Shown: piece by piece, positions 16,780-27,254 of the stretch
Position numbering within the stretch: position 1 is the stretch's first letter
Layout: each line of letters begins with the position of its first letter
Source: Chitinophagales bacterium
Lineage (GTDB): Bacteria > Bacteroidota > Bacteroidia > Chitinophagales > JADJOU01
Length of the DNA stretch: 64,000 nucleotides
NCBI GenBank assembly: GCA_016787225.1
Contig: JAEUUY010000021.1
Location: 1-64,000 of the forward strand
Reading direction: 5' to 3'
Notes under the pieces: model-generated
What the model was told of the DNA's origin: nothing
The model's database searches: none
The model's input: only the letters and a program-made list of their open reading frames with translations
Made by a program: the position numbers and the translations under genes

Positions 16780-17379
16780 TTGCTTGCATATTTAAAAGGT
16801 AAGATCATATCTACCACCCCTACCTCTGTTATTATGGAGGTAGGTAGTGGTATGGGTTTTGAAGTTCAAATAACCCTTACTACATATAATTTTCTGAAGG
16901 AAAAGTCTGATGCACTTCTTTATACCTATTTGCATATCAAGAAGGATGGTCAGACATTTTCTGGCTATGATATCTTTGGATTTAGTGAATACGAGGACAA
17001 AAATTTATTTGTCTTACTGCTTGATGTATCGGGTATAGGTGCCAATACTGCTCGCCTTATGCTCAATGCTTTATCACACAGCGAAATTAAAAGAGCTATT
17101 ATCTCTGAAGATGAGCGAACACTTTCTGGAATCAAAGGTATAGGTCCCAAGACTGCTAAAAGATTGATTTTAGAACTAAAAGATAAAGTGTTAAAAGTGA
17201 CCGATGCAGATGTACCTATGCTCAAGGCAGAAAATAAAATCAAGGATGATGCGTTAATAGCTTTAGTAACCCTTGGTTATCAAAGAAATAATGTGATGAA
17301 GGTACTCAATACTATAGAATCAAAAGCTGATGCTAAATCAGTAGAAGACTTTATTAAATTGGCACTGAAGTCTTTGTAA
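16780..17379 (+). CDS. ruvA: Holliday junction DNA helicase subunit RuvA
   Basis: A 199-residue protein that binds four-way DNA junctions and loads RuvB for branch migration. The N-terminal OB fold begins with Leu-Ala-Tyr-Leu-Lys-Gly-Lys, followed by paired helix-hairpin-helix motifs (Val-Ser-Gly-Ile-Gly-Ala-Asn-Thr-Ala and Ile-Lys-Gly-Ile-Gly-Pro-Lys-Thr-Ala). The flexible C-terminal domain III ends in Leu-Ala-Leu-Lys-Ser-Leu. The only start that gives the usual N-terminus is TTG at 16780. It sits 19 bases upstream of sprA, an arrangement I recall from other Bacteroidota. Confidence 0.94.
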   Translation: MLAYLKGKIISTTPTSVIMEVGSGMGFEVQITLTTYNFLKEKSDALLYTYLHIKKDGQTFSGYDIFGFSEYEDKNLFVLLLDVSGIGANTARLMLNALSHSEIKRAIISEDERTLSGIKGIGPKTAKRLILELKDKVLKVTDADVPMLKAENKIKDDALIALVTLGYQRNNVMKVLNTIESKADAKSVEDFIKLALKSL

Positions 17380-17398
17380 ATTTAGTTTAAGAATAGCT

Positions 17399-20300
17399 GT
17401 GAAAGGTTTCAAGTATTTAAGCTTTTTATTGGTAGTATTCCTATGGTGGAATACCGAAGCTTCCTCCCATTTGCTGGGTATGTGGAAGAAAGCTTATATA
17501 GAAATTCCTACTCCTCCTGGAGATTCTAGTAAGCCTAAGAAGAAAGAAGGAAACGAATCACATGTTCAAAAAGAAGAGACTGAGCGACAAACGGAGATTT
17601 TACCAACTCCAAAGAACATCAAACGAGAAGTAACCTATGACTATAAGACTAATCTATATATGGTCACCGAAAAGGTGAATGGTGTGAATATAAAGCCACC
17701 TATGTATATGACCTATGAAGAATATCTAGCCTCTACAGAAAAAAAAGAGTTTGCAGATTTTGTAGAAAGTAAAAATGCAAATCAAAAACCAGAGGATATT
17801 GCCAAGAAAAAAAATCCACTTGGACTTAATTTTCCATTACCAGCCAATGGTGTCTTTGGCGAAGGTGGAGTAGAAATAAAGCCCCAAGGAAACCTAGATA
17901 TCCTTATGGGTTATCAAAGTAATACGATAAGAAATCCGGCCTTGACTCCTATTCAACAGACGCAAAGTCTCATTGATTTCGATATGGGTATCAATGTCAG
18001 TGTTATGGGTAAAATCGGAGATAAGTTTCAAAACACACTTCGATACAATAATCAGAATGCTTTCGGTTTTGAAGGTCAGCGAATCAGATTAGCATATAAT
18101 GGAAAAGAGGATGAAATTATTCGAAACTTGGAAGCTGGAGATATTTCATTTGAGGTTCCTACCCAGTTAATTAAAAGTGCTAATTCTCTATGGGGCGTCA
18201 AATCAGAATTACAATTCGGTAAGTTGAATATAAAAACCGCTTTGTCTCAGCAGCGCTCTACCCCGCAATCAAGAACAATAGAAAATGGAAAAGAAATTCA
18301 GAATTTTGAAATTACAGTAGACCAGTACGATCAGTTTAGACATTTCTTTTTATGTCATATGTTTAGAGATCACTATGAAAAGTCATTAGAAAATTATCCT
18401 ATGATAACCTCACCATTTCAAGTGACGAATGTGGAAGTATGGGTTTCGAATAGGAGCAATCTGACTCAAAGTGTACGCGATGTAGCCACTTTTCAGGATT
18501 TAGGTGAACCAAAGCCTTTTTCTTCTCAAATAATTGGCACTGGAACTACCATAGCTAGTAATGATGCCAATGATTTATATGGTAAGATGAAAAGAGACCC
18601 CAATGCTAGGAATGTTAATACGGCTTTACAAACTCTTATTAGTTCGCCATACAATTTAGTTGCTTATAGAGATTTTGAAAAAGGGTTTCTTAGAAAGTTG
18701 AATCCAAATGAATTTACTCTAAACACCCAATTGGGTTATATTTCCTTGAATTCCTCACTTCAGCCCAATGATATTCTAGCGGTATCTTTCCAATATGTTT
18801 ATAAAGGGCAATTGTATCAGGTGGGAGATTTGACGAGGGATGTAACCTTGCCAGACACTAGTAGTCCTGACCCATCTCGATTGTTGTTTTTGAAAACATT
18901 AAAAGGAACCAATATCAACCCTAGTTTTCCAATGTGGCATTTGATGATGAAAAACGTATATTCTCTCAATGCCTTTCAAATCAGTCCAGAGAATTTTAGA
19001 TTGGATATTTTCTACAATGATCCTGGTGCTGGAGTCAAACGTTATTTACCTAAAGGGAGCCTACAAAATGAACCCTTGATTAGAACTTTAAATGTAGATA
19101 GATTAAATCTAAACAATGAACCCTATCCCGATGGGGTTTATGATTTTGTGCCTAATATAACCATACTCCCTGCTAATGGGAAAATTTATTTTCCGGTATT
19201 AGAACCATTTGGGTCACATCTCAAAAAAAGATTGGAGAATTCAGGCAATGGCAGCTTGGTAAGGGAATATGTATATCAGTACCTTTATGATTCCACACAA
19301 TTTATCGCTCAACAATACCCCGAGTTGAATAGATTTCTTATTAAAGGTACATTTCAATCATCGACAAATAAACGTATCCCTCTGGGTCTAAATACGCCCA
19401 AGGGCTCCGTATATGTGACTATGAATGGTCAGCGTTTAACAGAAGGAGTTGACTATATCATAGAAGACGGTAGCTTAGGCTATGTAGAATTGATGGATCA
19501 TGTAATGAATTCTGGTGGACAAATTCGTATAGAGTATGAAAACAATATGGCCTTTGGGTTGCAAGTCAGGAATTTTTTAGGTGCACGGGCAGAATATCGA
19601 TTTAATGATCGTTTTAAAATAGGAACGACTTACGAAAAACTTTCCGAACGACCATTTAATAATAAAATTAGTTATGGGGATGATCCTATTAGCAATCAAA
19701 TTATAGGTGGAGACATTTCTTATGCAGGTAATTTGCCATTTCTTACTAGACTATTAGATAAATTGCCGTTCTATAAAACCAGTGAAATGAGTACGGTAAA
19801 TGCCTATGCGGAATATGCGCGCCTTATCCCAGGACATTATTCTTCTATTGGTGAAGAAGGAACCATATTTATAGATGATTTCGAAGCTGCGAGTATCAAT
19901 TATGGATTCGGGAATCCGGCAATAGTATGGAGACTAGCTAGCACACCAAAAGGAGCCAAAGATGCCTCTGGTAGAACATTATTTCCTGAGTCTGCCATGA
20001 TAGACTCTTTACCTTATGGGTTTAATAGGGCAAAGCTGTCTTGGTACAATATAGCTAATACTTTCTTTTTTAATTCAGGGGTAGGCTGGGATCCACCAGA
20101 AAGTGTTAAGAAAGATTTATACAATAGAAATTATGAAATTCAGGACGTGTATCCAGGGCGATTTACTCAAGGAATTAATAATCAAATTCAAACCTTGGAT
20201 CTTAGTTTTTATCCAGAAAAACGTGGTCCATATAATTATGAATTTAGCAATAGTCCTACTCCTGGAATATCTTCTGGTATCAATAGCGATGGTACTTTGA

Positions 20301-23300
20301 AAGATCCGAAATCTAGATGGGCTGGAATACAGAGGTCAATCGAAAATACAAATTTCGAAGTGAATAACATTGAATTTATACAGTTTTGGATGTTAGACCC
20401 ATTTATTTATGATAGAAATAATCGTGGGGATATGTACTTCAATCTAGGGTTTGTCTCAGAAGACGTCTTGAAGGATTCACGTTTGGCCTTTGAACAAGGT
20501 TTGGTAGATAGAAATGGTCCAAGTTCTAGTCTTATATCGGATTCTAGATGGAGTTGGGTACCTAAGACTCAACCGTTAATAAATGGATTTAGCAATGAAC
20601 CAAACACGCGTCAATACCAAGATGTAGGATTAGATGGGGTGTCAAATGAAAACGAAAGAATAAAGTTTGCAGATTATTTGCAGAAAGTCAGAAATAGTTT
20701 GACACCAGCTGCATATAGTGAGGTAGAAAATGATCCTTCGTCGGACGACTTTAAACATTATTTAAACTCATCATTACCTACCATTGATATCGTAGGATTA
20801 TATGAGTTTTTCGGCGGTGTGGAGAACAATACACCTGTTATAACTACATCTGGTGTTCCGCAGAGTAATTATGCCACTCCAGATAACGAAGATATCAATA
20901 GAGATAATACTCTTAATGAAAATGAGGCTTATTTTCAGTATAGATTAAATTTATATCCTGGAATGGATGTGGGTAATCACCCATATATTGTTTCTAAAAC
21001 AGTTTCCAATGCTATCGATATTAATGGAATACCAGCAGTGTGGTATCAAATGAGAATCCCTATAAAGGAATATAGCCATAGAGAAGGGGAGATTGGAGAT
21101 TTTAGAAATATCCAGTTCGTCAGAATGTTTTTAACTAATTTTGAAGATAAGGTAACAATCAGAATGGTTGATTTATCTTTTGTGAGAAATCAATGGAGAA
21201 AATACACGGGTTCTATACAGACTCCTACAGACTTTATCCCGAGAGATAATGGTGAGACCGAATTTTTCGACCTAGGTGCAGTAAGTTTGGAAGAAAATTC
21301 TAGAAAGACACCTGTGAGCTATGTCACGCCTCCTGGCATGGTACGAGAGGTAGGATTAAATGCGTCCTCCAACCCTATTCAGCTCAATGAACAATCTTTG
21401 AGATTGAGTTTTTGTAATTTGAAAGATGGCGATGCTAAGGCTTGTTTTAAGAATATCAATTTTGATTTCAGACAGTATAAGAAAATCAGAATGTTCGCGC
21501 ATGCAGAGAATAATGATGCCTTAGCTCTGAACGATATGAAAGATGGAGAAGTATCATATTTCGTCCGTTTAGGAAATGATTTTAAAGATAACTACTATGA
21601 ATATGAAATACCATTAAAAGTGACCCCGCCAGGAAATTATAATGATAACAATGAATCTGATAAGAAAATAGTATGGCCAGACTCCAATGAAATGGTTATG
21701 CAAATTGCGGATATGGTCAAAGCTAAGTTGGAAAGAAACAAACAAAAATTTCCAACGAATGTTCCGTTCGTATTTAAAACGCCTGATAATAAAAATATCA
21801 CTATTCTAGGTAATCCTGATTTAGGCATGGTAAAAGTAGCTATGGTGGGAGTGAGGAATAGAGCGGTTAACGATCCTTTTAATTTTATCAAGAATGATGA
21901 TGGATTATCGAAATGCGGTGAAGTATGGGTGAATGAGCTACGATTAGAAGGACTCAATGAGCAAGGTGGATCTGCTGCCATAGGCAATTTAGATGTCAAA
22001 TTGGCTGATTTAGGTACAGCCCAGTTTTCTTCCTCATTCCATACTGCTGGATATGGTCAGATATATGAGCGTGTCAATGAAAGAAAACGAGATGATTATT
22101 TTCAATATAATTTTACAACTTCTCTACAATTAGGAAGATTGCTGCCAAAGTTTATTGGTCTGCAATTGCCATTTTATTTGCAAACAGGCAGGGGAACTAG
22201 TCAGCCACAGTTTGACCCATATTCTACTGATGTTTTATCCGAACAAGGGGTAGATGCTATAAGAGCAGCATATGGTAGCGATAGTGCAGCTAAATATCAA
22301 GAAGCTATACAGACTATCGACAGACGTTTTGGTTTTAATTTTACGAATGTGCGTTATATGCCTGCTAAGCCAAGTAACAGTGCATTTCCATTGGCATTGC
22401 GCTTTTTCTCTGCATCGTATTCCTTCAATTCTATTCGACGATCCAGTCCTTTCGTTAAAGATGATTGGATGAGAAATTATATGGGAAATCTAAGTTATAA
22501 TTATGCGGCACAGCCCAAGTACATCGAGCCATTTAAAAAACTGATTAAAAGTAAAAAAAGAGCGTGGGACTGGGTAAAAGCAGTCAATTTTAATCTTATA
22601 CCCAATAGCATTAGTTTTACAAATCAAATTGATCGAAGTTTCGGTGTTTTCCAGCAACGCCAGTTGCCAGGAGAAGCATTTAATATGCCAGAGCAGTTTA
22701 TAAAGAATTTTACTTGGAATAGAAATTATGGCTTTGACTACAATCCATTCAGACCATTAAATATAAATTTCACTGCTGCAAATCAGGCGAGAATAGATGA
22801 ACCTCAAGGTAGAATTGATACCAAAGCTAAAGAAGATTCTTTGTGGAGAAGTATTCGACAGTTCGGAAGGACGACAGCCTATAATCATACTTTAAATGCA
22901 AAATATAATTTACCACTGAATAAAGTTCCAGCTTTAGAATTTATGACCGCAAGTATCAATTATGGTTCAGGATTTCAATGGACAACAGGACCTCAGATAT
23001 TCAATATGCAAGGAGAACTCATACAGAGTCCACAAGGTAATATTATAACGAATAATCAAAGTATAGGTACGAATGTAAATATAAAGATGGCTAAAATTTA
23101 CAATAAAATACCTGTATTTAAAAATGCAGATATTGATAAATCTGCTAGCACAGCCAATATGTCCAAAGAACAAAAAGAGGCTCGCAATGATGCGATTCGA
23201 ACGGAGCGAGATAATTTGGAAAAACAATATGATAAAATTAAAGAGGATATAGATAAACTGAAAAAAGAGCGGAAGAATATTAAAATGGATGATAGCTTGA

Positions 23301-24868
23301 CACGAGAAGCTAAAAAACCATTGCTAAAAAATGTGAGAAAGCGTATTAAGGAGATGCGAAAGCAGAAAAGGGAACTAAGTAAAAAACTTTCCAATACTAT
23401 GGTCACCCCTTCCGTTTTTAAAGCCATAGCGCAGCCATTGATGGCCGTGAGAGATATTGATGCTTCTTATAATATTGAAAATACGACAAGCATCGCAGGA
23501 TATACTCAAAAACCTCGTTATTTTGGTATTGATTTCAGTGAATCAGAGCATTTAGATCCTGCTTTTGTCCTAGGTATGCAACCGGGTATACCACTTTTTT
23601 CTCCTCCTGATAAATATTCGCGATGGAGATGGTTAGATGATTTTGCAGATAGAGGCTTTATGACCAAGGATACAACTTTTAATCAGCCATTTACACAAAC
23701 GAATACTAAGCGATTTAAAGCTAGAGTAAGTTTAGAGCCATGGAGAGATATTCGTATTAGCTTGAATTGGGAATCTGATTACTCTCAAAATTTTACAGAG
23801 TTTTTTATCTATAACCCTCAAATAGATCAGTTTGAACATAGAAATCCTTTAGAATCCGGTTCCTACACTTATTCAGACATTAATTTGTTTTCATCATTCA
23901 AAAGAATTCAGAATGATGGTCGCAGTCAGAATATCACAGAGCTAGATAGAAATAGACAAGTGTATGCTCAGATTTTTCAACAGAATAATCCGAATAGAAT
24001 CAATCAACAATATATCGATCCAATGACAGGGCAGATAAATCAAGACTTTTGGATAGGTTATGGACCTCTGCAACAAGATGTGCTCGTCAATTCATTTTTA
24101 ACAACCTATCGTGGAGAGCGAGCCTCTGGAGGAGAACGCAATCTAAGTCCATTTTCTAGACTTCCACTGCCTAATTGGAATATTCAGTACAATGGCTTGA
24201 CCAAATTCCCAGTATTCAAAAAAATGTTCGAAGCATTTACTATTAAACACGGTTATAGTTCGAGAACTACTATTGCAAATTTCAACTCTGATTTTAGATA
24301 TGAAGGTGGAGGTGAAATTAAAAATCCAATAAAAATTGACAGTTTAAGTAATAATTTCATTCCATTGTATGTCATGCCAAATATTGGATTTAATGAAAAC
24401 TTTAGTCCATTGCTTGGTATTGATTTTACCTTGAAAAATAAAATGAATTTTCGTTTCGAATTTAAACGTAGTCGCATGGTATCAATGAGTTTGATTGATT
24501 ATCAGCTAACGGAAAACGTAAGTTCTGGATTTACCTTTGGCTATGGTTTTCAAACAAAACCAATTACATTGCCTTTTTCAAATTTTGAAGGTAAAAATGT
24601 GGTCTTAAAGAATGGAGCTCGAATATCTTGTGATGTTAGTTATACAGATAATTTTATTGTGAATCATAGAGTAGGTCAAGATATTAGGGTTCCTGTAGGA
24701 GGAGCTATACGATTGATGATTAATCCAAAGGTAGATGTACAGGTCAATGAGAAGTTTAATATGCAATTATTTTATAACTATGTTTATAATGAGCCACGCA
24801 TATCTAATTCATTTCCTATGAGCAATGGGGCAGTGGGTATGCGGATGTCTTTTTCATTGGCACCATAA
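17399..24868 (+). CDS. sprA: Type IX secretion outer-membrane translocon SprA (Sov)
   Basis: A 2489-residue giant outer-membrane barrel that forms the protein-conducting channel of the type IX secretion system and is needed for gliding in gliding species. It has a signal peptide (residues about 2-22), a Lys/Glu-rich linker, then a very long strand-rich region. Recognisable SprA stretches include Pro-Leu-Gly-Leu-Asn-Phe-Pro-Leu-Pro-Ala-Asn-Gly-Val-Phe-Gly-Glu-Gly-Gly, an Asp-Asp-Phe-Glu-Ala motif, Glu-Val-Trp-Val-Asn-Glu-Leu-Arg-Leu, and a lysine-rich coiled-coil insert near residues 1920-2000. Start is GTG at 17399, 19 bases after ruvA. With porX at 47-48.7 kb it shows that a T9SS operates in this organism; the porK-N and gldKLMN core is elsewhere. 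Confidence 0.95.
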   Translation: MKGFKYLSFLLVVFLWWNTEASSHLLGMWKKAYIEIPTPPGDSSKPKKKEGNESHVQKEETERQTEILPTPKNIKREVTYDYKTNLYMVTEKVNGVNIKPPMYMTYEEYLASTEKKEFADFVESKNANQKPEDIAKKKNPLGLNFPLPANGVFGEGGVEIKPQGNLDILMGYQSNTIRNPALTPIQQTQSLIDFDMGINVSVMGKIGDKFQNTLRYNNQNAFGFEGQRIRLAYNGKEDEIIRNLEAGDISFEVPTQLIKSANSLWGVKSELQFGKLNIKTALSQQRSTPQSRTIENGKEIQNFEITVDQYDQFRHFFLCHMFRDHYEKSLENYPMITSPFQVTNVEVWVSNRSNLTQSVRDVATFQDLGEPKPFSSQIIGTGTTIASNDANDLYGKMKRDPNARNVNTALQTLISSPYNLVAYRDFEKGFLRKLNPNEFTLNTQLGYISLNSSLQPNDILAVSFQYVYKGQLYQVGDLTRDVTLPDTSSPDPSRLLFLKTLKGTNINPSFPMWHLMMKNVYSLNAFQISPENFRLDIFYNDPGAGVKRYLPKGSLQNEPLIRTLNVDRLNLNNEPYPDGVYDFVPNITILPANGKIYFPVLEPFGSHLKKRLENSGNGSLVREYVYQYLYDSTQFIAQQYPELNRFLIKGTFQSSTNKRIPLGLNTPKGSVYVTMNGQRLTEGVDYIIEDGSLGYVELMDHVMNSGGQIRIEYENNMAFGLQVRNFLGARAEYRFNDRFKIGTTYEKLSERPFNNKISYGDDPISNQIIGGDISYAGNLPFLTRLLDKLPFYKTSEMSTVNAYAEYARLIPGHYSSIGEEGTIFIDDFEAASINYGFGNPAIVWRLASTPKGAKDASGRTLFPESAMIDSLPYGFNRAKLSWYNIANTFFFNSGVGWDPPESVKKDLYNRNYEIQDVYPGRFTQGINNQIQTLDLSFYPEKRGPYNYEFSNSPTPGISSGINSDGTLKDPKSRWAGIQRSIENTNFEVNNIEFIQFWMLDPFIYDRNNRGDMYFNLGFVSEDVLKDSRLAFEQGLVDRNGPSSSLISDSRWSWVPKTQPLINGFSNEPNTRQYQDVGLDGVSNENERIKFADYLQKVRNSLTPAAYSEVENDPSSDDFKHYLNSSLPTIDIVGLYEFFGGVENNTPVITTSGVPQSNYATPDNEDINRDNTLNENEAYFQYRLNLYPGMDVGNHPYIVSKTVSNAIDINGIPAVWYQMRIPIKEYSHREGEIGDFRNIQFVRMFLTNFEDKVTIRMVDLSFVRNQWRKYTGSIQTPTDFIPRDNGETEFFDLGAVSLEENSRKTPVSYVTPPGMVREVGLNASSNPIQLNEQSLRLSFCNLKDGDAKACFKNINFDFRQYKKIRMFAHAENNDALALNDMKDGEVSYFVRLGNDFKDNYYEYEIPLKVTPPGNYNDNNESDKKIVWPDSNEMVMQIADMVKAKLERNKQKFPTNVPFVFKTPDNKNITILGNPDLGMVKVAMVGVRNRAVNDPFNFIKNDDGLSKCGEVWVNELRLEGLNEQGGSAAIGNLDVKLADLGTAQFSSSFHTAGYGQIYERVNERKRDDYFQYNFTTSLQLGRLLPKFIGLQLPFYLQTGRGTSQPQFDPYSTDVLSEQGVDAIRAAYGSDSAAKYQEAIQTIDRRFGFNFTNVRYMPAKPSNSAFPLALRFFSASYSFNSIRRSSPFVKDDWMRNYMGNLSYNYAAQPKYIEPFKKLIKSKKRAWDWVKAVNFNLIPNSISFTNQIDRSFGVFQQRQLPGEAFNMPEQFIKNFTWNRNYGFDYNPFRPLNINFTAANQARIDEPQGRIDTKAKEDSLWRSIRQFGRTTAYNHTLNAKYNLPLNKVPALEFMTASINYGSGFQWTTGPQIFNMQGELIQSPQGNIITNNQSIGTNVNIKMAKIYNKIPVFKNADIDKSASTANMSKEQKEARNDAIRTERDNLEKQYDKIKEDIDKLKKERKNIKMDDSLTREAKKPLLKNVRKRIKEMRKQKRELSKKLSNTMVTPSVFKAIAQPLMAVRDIDASYNIENTTSIAGYTQKPRYFGIDFSESEHLDPAFVLGMQPGIPLFSPPDKYSRWRWLDDFADRGFMTKDTTFNQPFTQTNTKRFKARVSLEPWRDIRISLNWESDYSQNFTEFFIYNPQIDQFEHRNPLESGSYTYSDINLFSSFKRIQNDGRSQNITELDRNRQVYAQIFQQNNPNRINQQYIDPMTGQINQDFWIGYGPLQQDVLVNSFLTTYRGERASGGERNLSPFSRLPLPNWNIQYNGLTKFPVFKKMFEAFTIKHGYSSRTTIANFNSDFRYEGGGEIKNPIKIDSLSNNFIPLYVMPNIGFNENFSPLLGIDFTLKNKMNFRFEFKRSRMVSMSLIDYQLTENVSSGFTFGYGFQTKPITLPFSNFEGKNVVLKNGARISCDVSYTDNFIVNHRVGQDIRVPVGGAIRLMINPKVDVQVNEKFNMQLFYNYVYNEPRISNSFPMSNGAVGMRMSFSLAP

Positions 24869-24875
24869 AAATTTT

Positions 24876-25389
24876 ATGTTTTTTAAAAGTTCTATTGCTG
24901 CTTTTGATTCCAATGCATTGATGTATGAGCATCATATTCCTATTCCAGATGGGGGTATTTGCAGCTCTAGTAAAAATAGCTCCTGACAAGCGAGTCAAAT
25001 GTACATTTACAAATGGTTTTGTGCATTATGCGGCCATGTCTCCTAGTAAAAACTCCTATCATTATATCTTATTGAATAAGGACATAGTGAAAAAAATGAA
25101 CTGGAATTTAGGAGATAGCATTGAAGTTCAAATAGAAAAAGCGGACTTAAAATATGGTATACCGATTTGCGAAGAATTGCAGGCAGTGCTAGATGAGGAT
25201 GCTGAAGGTTCTGATTATTTTCATAAACTCACCATAGGTGCTCAACGTAGCTTGATTCATGTCATCAATAAATATAAAAACCCACAACTCCGTCTCGATC
25301 GCAGTATCATTCTTATGCGTCATCTCTGTCTTCGAGGTGGAAATTTAGATTTTAAAATCCTCCAAATAAATTTTAAAGAAGGGATGTAG
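24876..25389 (+). pseudogene. DUF1905/YdeI-like protein gene, frameshifted in a G run
   Basis: The protein looks like the Bacteroidota fusion of a DUF1905 strand domain and a YdeI/OmpD-associated helical tail (Asp-Tyr-Phe-His-Lys-Leu-Thr-Ile-Gly-Ala-Gln-Arg). The true start is probably ATG at 24876, 8 bases after sprA. That frame gives His-His-Ile-Pro-Ile-Pro-Asp-Gly, then runs to a stop. The downstream frame resumes at Gly-Val-Phe-Ala-Ala-Leu-Val-Lys and continues to 25389. Removing one G from the five Gs at 24951-24955 joins the two frames into a continuous 170-residue protein with the expected family pattern. So the gene is broken by a +1 indel, or the base call is wrong, or slippage restores it. 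Role unknown; YdeI proteins have been linked to stress and peptide tolerance. Confidence 0.7.
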
Positions 25390-25443
25390 TGTTAAATTTT
25401 ATACTAGAATTCAAAATTCAAAGTTCTAATAAAAATTAGAATT

Positions 25444-25797
25444 ATGAATTGGTTAAAATTATTTCTCTGTACAGCCATTATTATTGGTTTGGAATCTTTT
25501 GAGTGCTCTACCCGAATGACTAAGTCAGAGCTATTAGCTAAGCAAGGCGTATACGCAGTGATGCCTCCAGACTTTGATTTTGATTTTAAATATAAAGTGA
25601 TAAGCTATGACTGGATATACAAGGGTAGAGGTGATGCCTATTTAGGTACTTCTCAAGGCTCAAAATATCCAGATGCTCTGGTGCAGCATATCAAAGAAGG
25701 AAATCCAAAAGACATCCTCATTATAGAAAATGTAAAGGTCATAGGTGATGACAATTCTGTAAGAAAGATTGGTGGATTGACGATTATATTAAAGTAG
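25444..25797 (+). CDS. Small exported protein resembling the C-terminal domain of GldM
   Basis: A 117-residue protein with a hydrophobic N-terminus (residues 4-19) that looks like a signal or anchor. The rest has the order Tyr-Lys-Val-Ile-Ser-Tyr, Gly-Arg-Gly-Asp, then Ile-Ile-Glu-Asn-Val-Lys-Val-Ile-Gly-Asp-Asp and a final Arg-Lys-Ile-Gly-Gly-Leu strand. This resembles the last periplasmic domain of the T9SS motor protein GldM/PorM, here as a free-standing module. It lies close behind sprA, which fits a secretion link, but the similarity is by eye. It could also be an unrelated beta-sandwich protein. Confidence 0.55.
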   Translation: MNWLKLFLCTAIIIGLESFECSTRMTKSELLAKQGVYAVMPPDFDFDFKYKVISYDWIYKGRGDAYLGTSQGSKYPDALVQHIKEGNPKDILIIENVKVIGDDNSVRKIGGLTIILK

Positions 25798-25811
25798 AAA
25801 GAGGACTATCT

Positions 25812-27227
25812 CTAGTCCTCCCTACTGCCATCTTCTGCCATACGAACCATTTTTGGAGTGAATTTTGCTACGATATCTACAAGTTCTTCTTGTGCTTTCA
25901 TCACCTGAAAAATATCTTTATAAGCCATTGGAGCTTCGTCCAATCCTCCTCCTATCAATATGATGTCATGTTTACCTAAAACCTGTTTCATGTCTTTTTT
26001 TGTAAATGCTTGTTTAGCTTTAGTACGACTCATTTGTCTACCTGCTCCGTGCGAGGCTGAGTTGATGGAGTTTGTTTCACCTTTCCCTCTCACTAAAAAG
26101 CCAGGTGCAGTCATAGATCCAGGAATAATTCCAAGAGTACCTTTACCTGCAGGAGTAGCTCCTTTTCTGTGAACTATCACTTTTTCGCTATTCCAGATTT
26201 CTTTCCATGCAAAATTATGATGATTTTCAACCATTGCTAAAACATTTGCGCCTATCGCTTTGGCTATTTTTTCATGAATCACTTCATGACAGGCAGAAGC
26301 ATAGTCTCCAGCAAAATTCATCGCTAGCCAATATTCTTTTCCTAAATCTGAATCCAAATCAAAATAGGCAAGATGTTTCGCTTCATCAGGGAGCTTACAA
26401 ACTTCTCGAGCTAGTTTAGTATAATGATTTGCAATCATAGCACCTGTTCCTCTGGAACCCGAGTGCGTTAATAGAGCTAAATATTTTCCTTTATGAATAT
26501 CTAAATCATCGTGTTCAAATTCTATAATACCAAATTCCACAAAATGGTTGCCTCCTCCAGAACTACCTAATTGAGACCATGCCTTATCTTTTAAACTTTT
26601 CACAAAATCTAACTCTTCAAAGATTTTTGAATCAAGTATTTTATGTTCAGATCTAAATTTTGAAACAAAACCAGCACCAGCACCAAATTGAGTATTTGCT
26701 ATTAGTTCTCTTTTGAATTGAGATAAATTGCTTTGAAAAAATCCTTCTGATATGTCATAAATGGAAAGTGCCATTCTGCAACCAATATCTACACCTACAC
26801 CATAAGGAATGATAGCATTTCTCGTGGCTAATACACCTCCTATGGGTAGTCCATAACCCTGATGTGCATCAGGCATTAATGCTCCACCTACTGCAATCGG
26901 AAGTCGCATAGCAATATCCATCTGCTTTAGAGCACCGTCTTCGATATAATTTGCACCATAGACTGGATAGCTTTTGGAAATTTCATTCAGAGCGATACAA
27001 TTCGGATTATTTTCTTTTTCCTGAGAAAGCAATGCCTGCGCAAGTGGATTCCAAATCTCATCTTTCATGAAATTAATGGGCTTGTTCAAAATTCTTTTCA
27101 ATATGACGATTAGCGTTTTAGATTTGATATCTAAAAAATTTGACTCGATAATCGCCAAGGCTATACCAATCTCTTTTCCTTCTTTAAATCCAAGATCAAT
27201 TAAGTCTTGACCTGTTAATTTTTTCAT
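25812..27227 (-). CDS. rtcB: RNA-splicing ligase RtcB
   Basis: A 471-residue GTP-dependent RNA ligase that joins 2',3'-cyclic-phosphate (or 3'-phosphate) ends to 5'-OH ends, the reaction that heals tRNAs cut by ribotoxins. Family motifs in order: Met-Pro-Asp-Ala-His-Gln-Gly-Tyr-Gly-Leu-Pro-Ile-Gly-Gly, Gly-Val-Asp-Ile-Gly-Cys-Arg-Met (metal-binding Cys), Gly-Gly-Gly-Asn-His-Phe-Val-Glu, His-Ser-Gly-Ser-Arg-Gly, and Ser-His-Gly-Ala-Gly-Arg-Gln-Met-Ser-Arg, which holds the His guanylylated by GTP. I place the start at ATG 27227 (Met-Lys-Lys-Leu-Thr-Gly-Gln-Asp-Leu); an upstream in-frame extension covers a hairpin and looks non-coding. It is downstream of a slipin gene and a tRNA array on the same strand, with no archease or RtcA nearby. 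Confidence 0.95.
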   Translation of the reverse strand: MKKLTGQDLIDLGFKEGKEIGIALAIIESNFLDIKSKTLIVILKRILNKPINFMKDEIWNPLAQALLSQEKENNPNCIALNEISKSYPVYGANYIEDGALKQMDIAMRLPIAVGGALMPDAHQGYGLPIGGVLATRNAIIPYGVGVDIGCRMALSIYDISEGFFQSNLSQFKRELIANTQFGAGAGFVSKFRSEHKILDSKIFEELDFVKSLKDKAWSQLGSSGGGNHFVEFGIIEFEHDDLDIHKGKYLALLTHSGSRGTGAMIANHYTKLAREVCKLPDEAKHLAYFDLDSDLGKEYWLAMNFAGDYASACHEVIHEKIAKAIGANVLAMVENHHNFAWKEIWNSEKVIVHRKGATPAGKGTLGIIPGSMTAPGFLVRGKGETNSINSASHGAGRQMSRTKAKQAFTKKDMKQVLGKHDIILIGGGLDEAPMAYKDIFQVMKAQEELVDIVAKFTPKMVRMAEDGSRED

Positions 27228-27254
27228 GTGTGTAATATCTAAAAATAAATAAAA

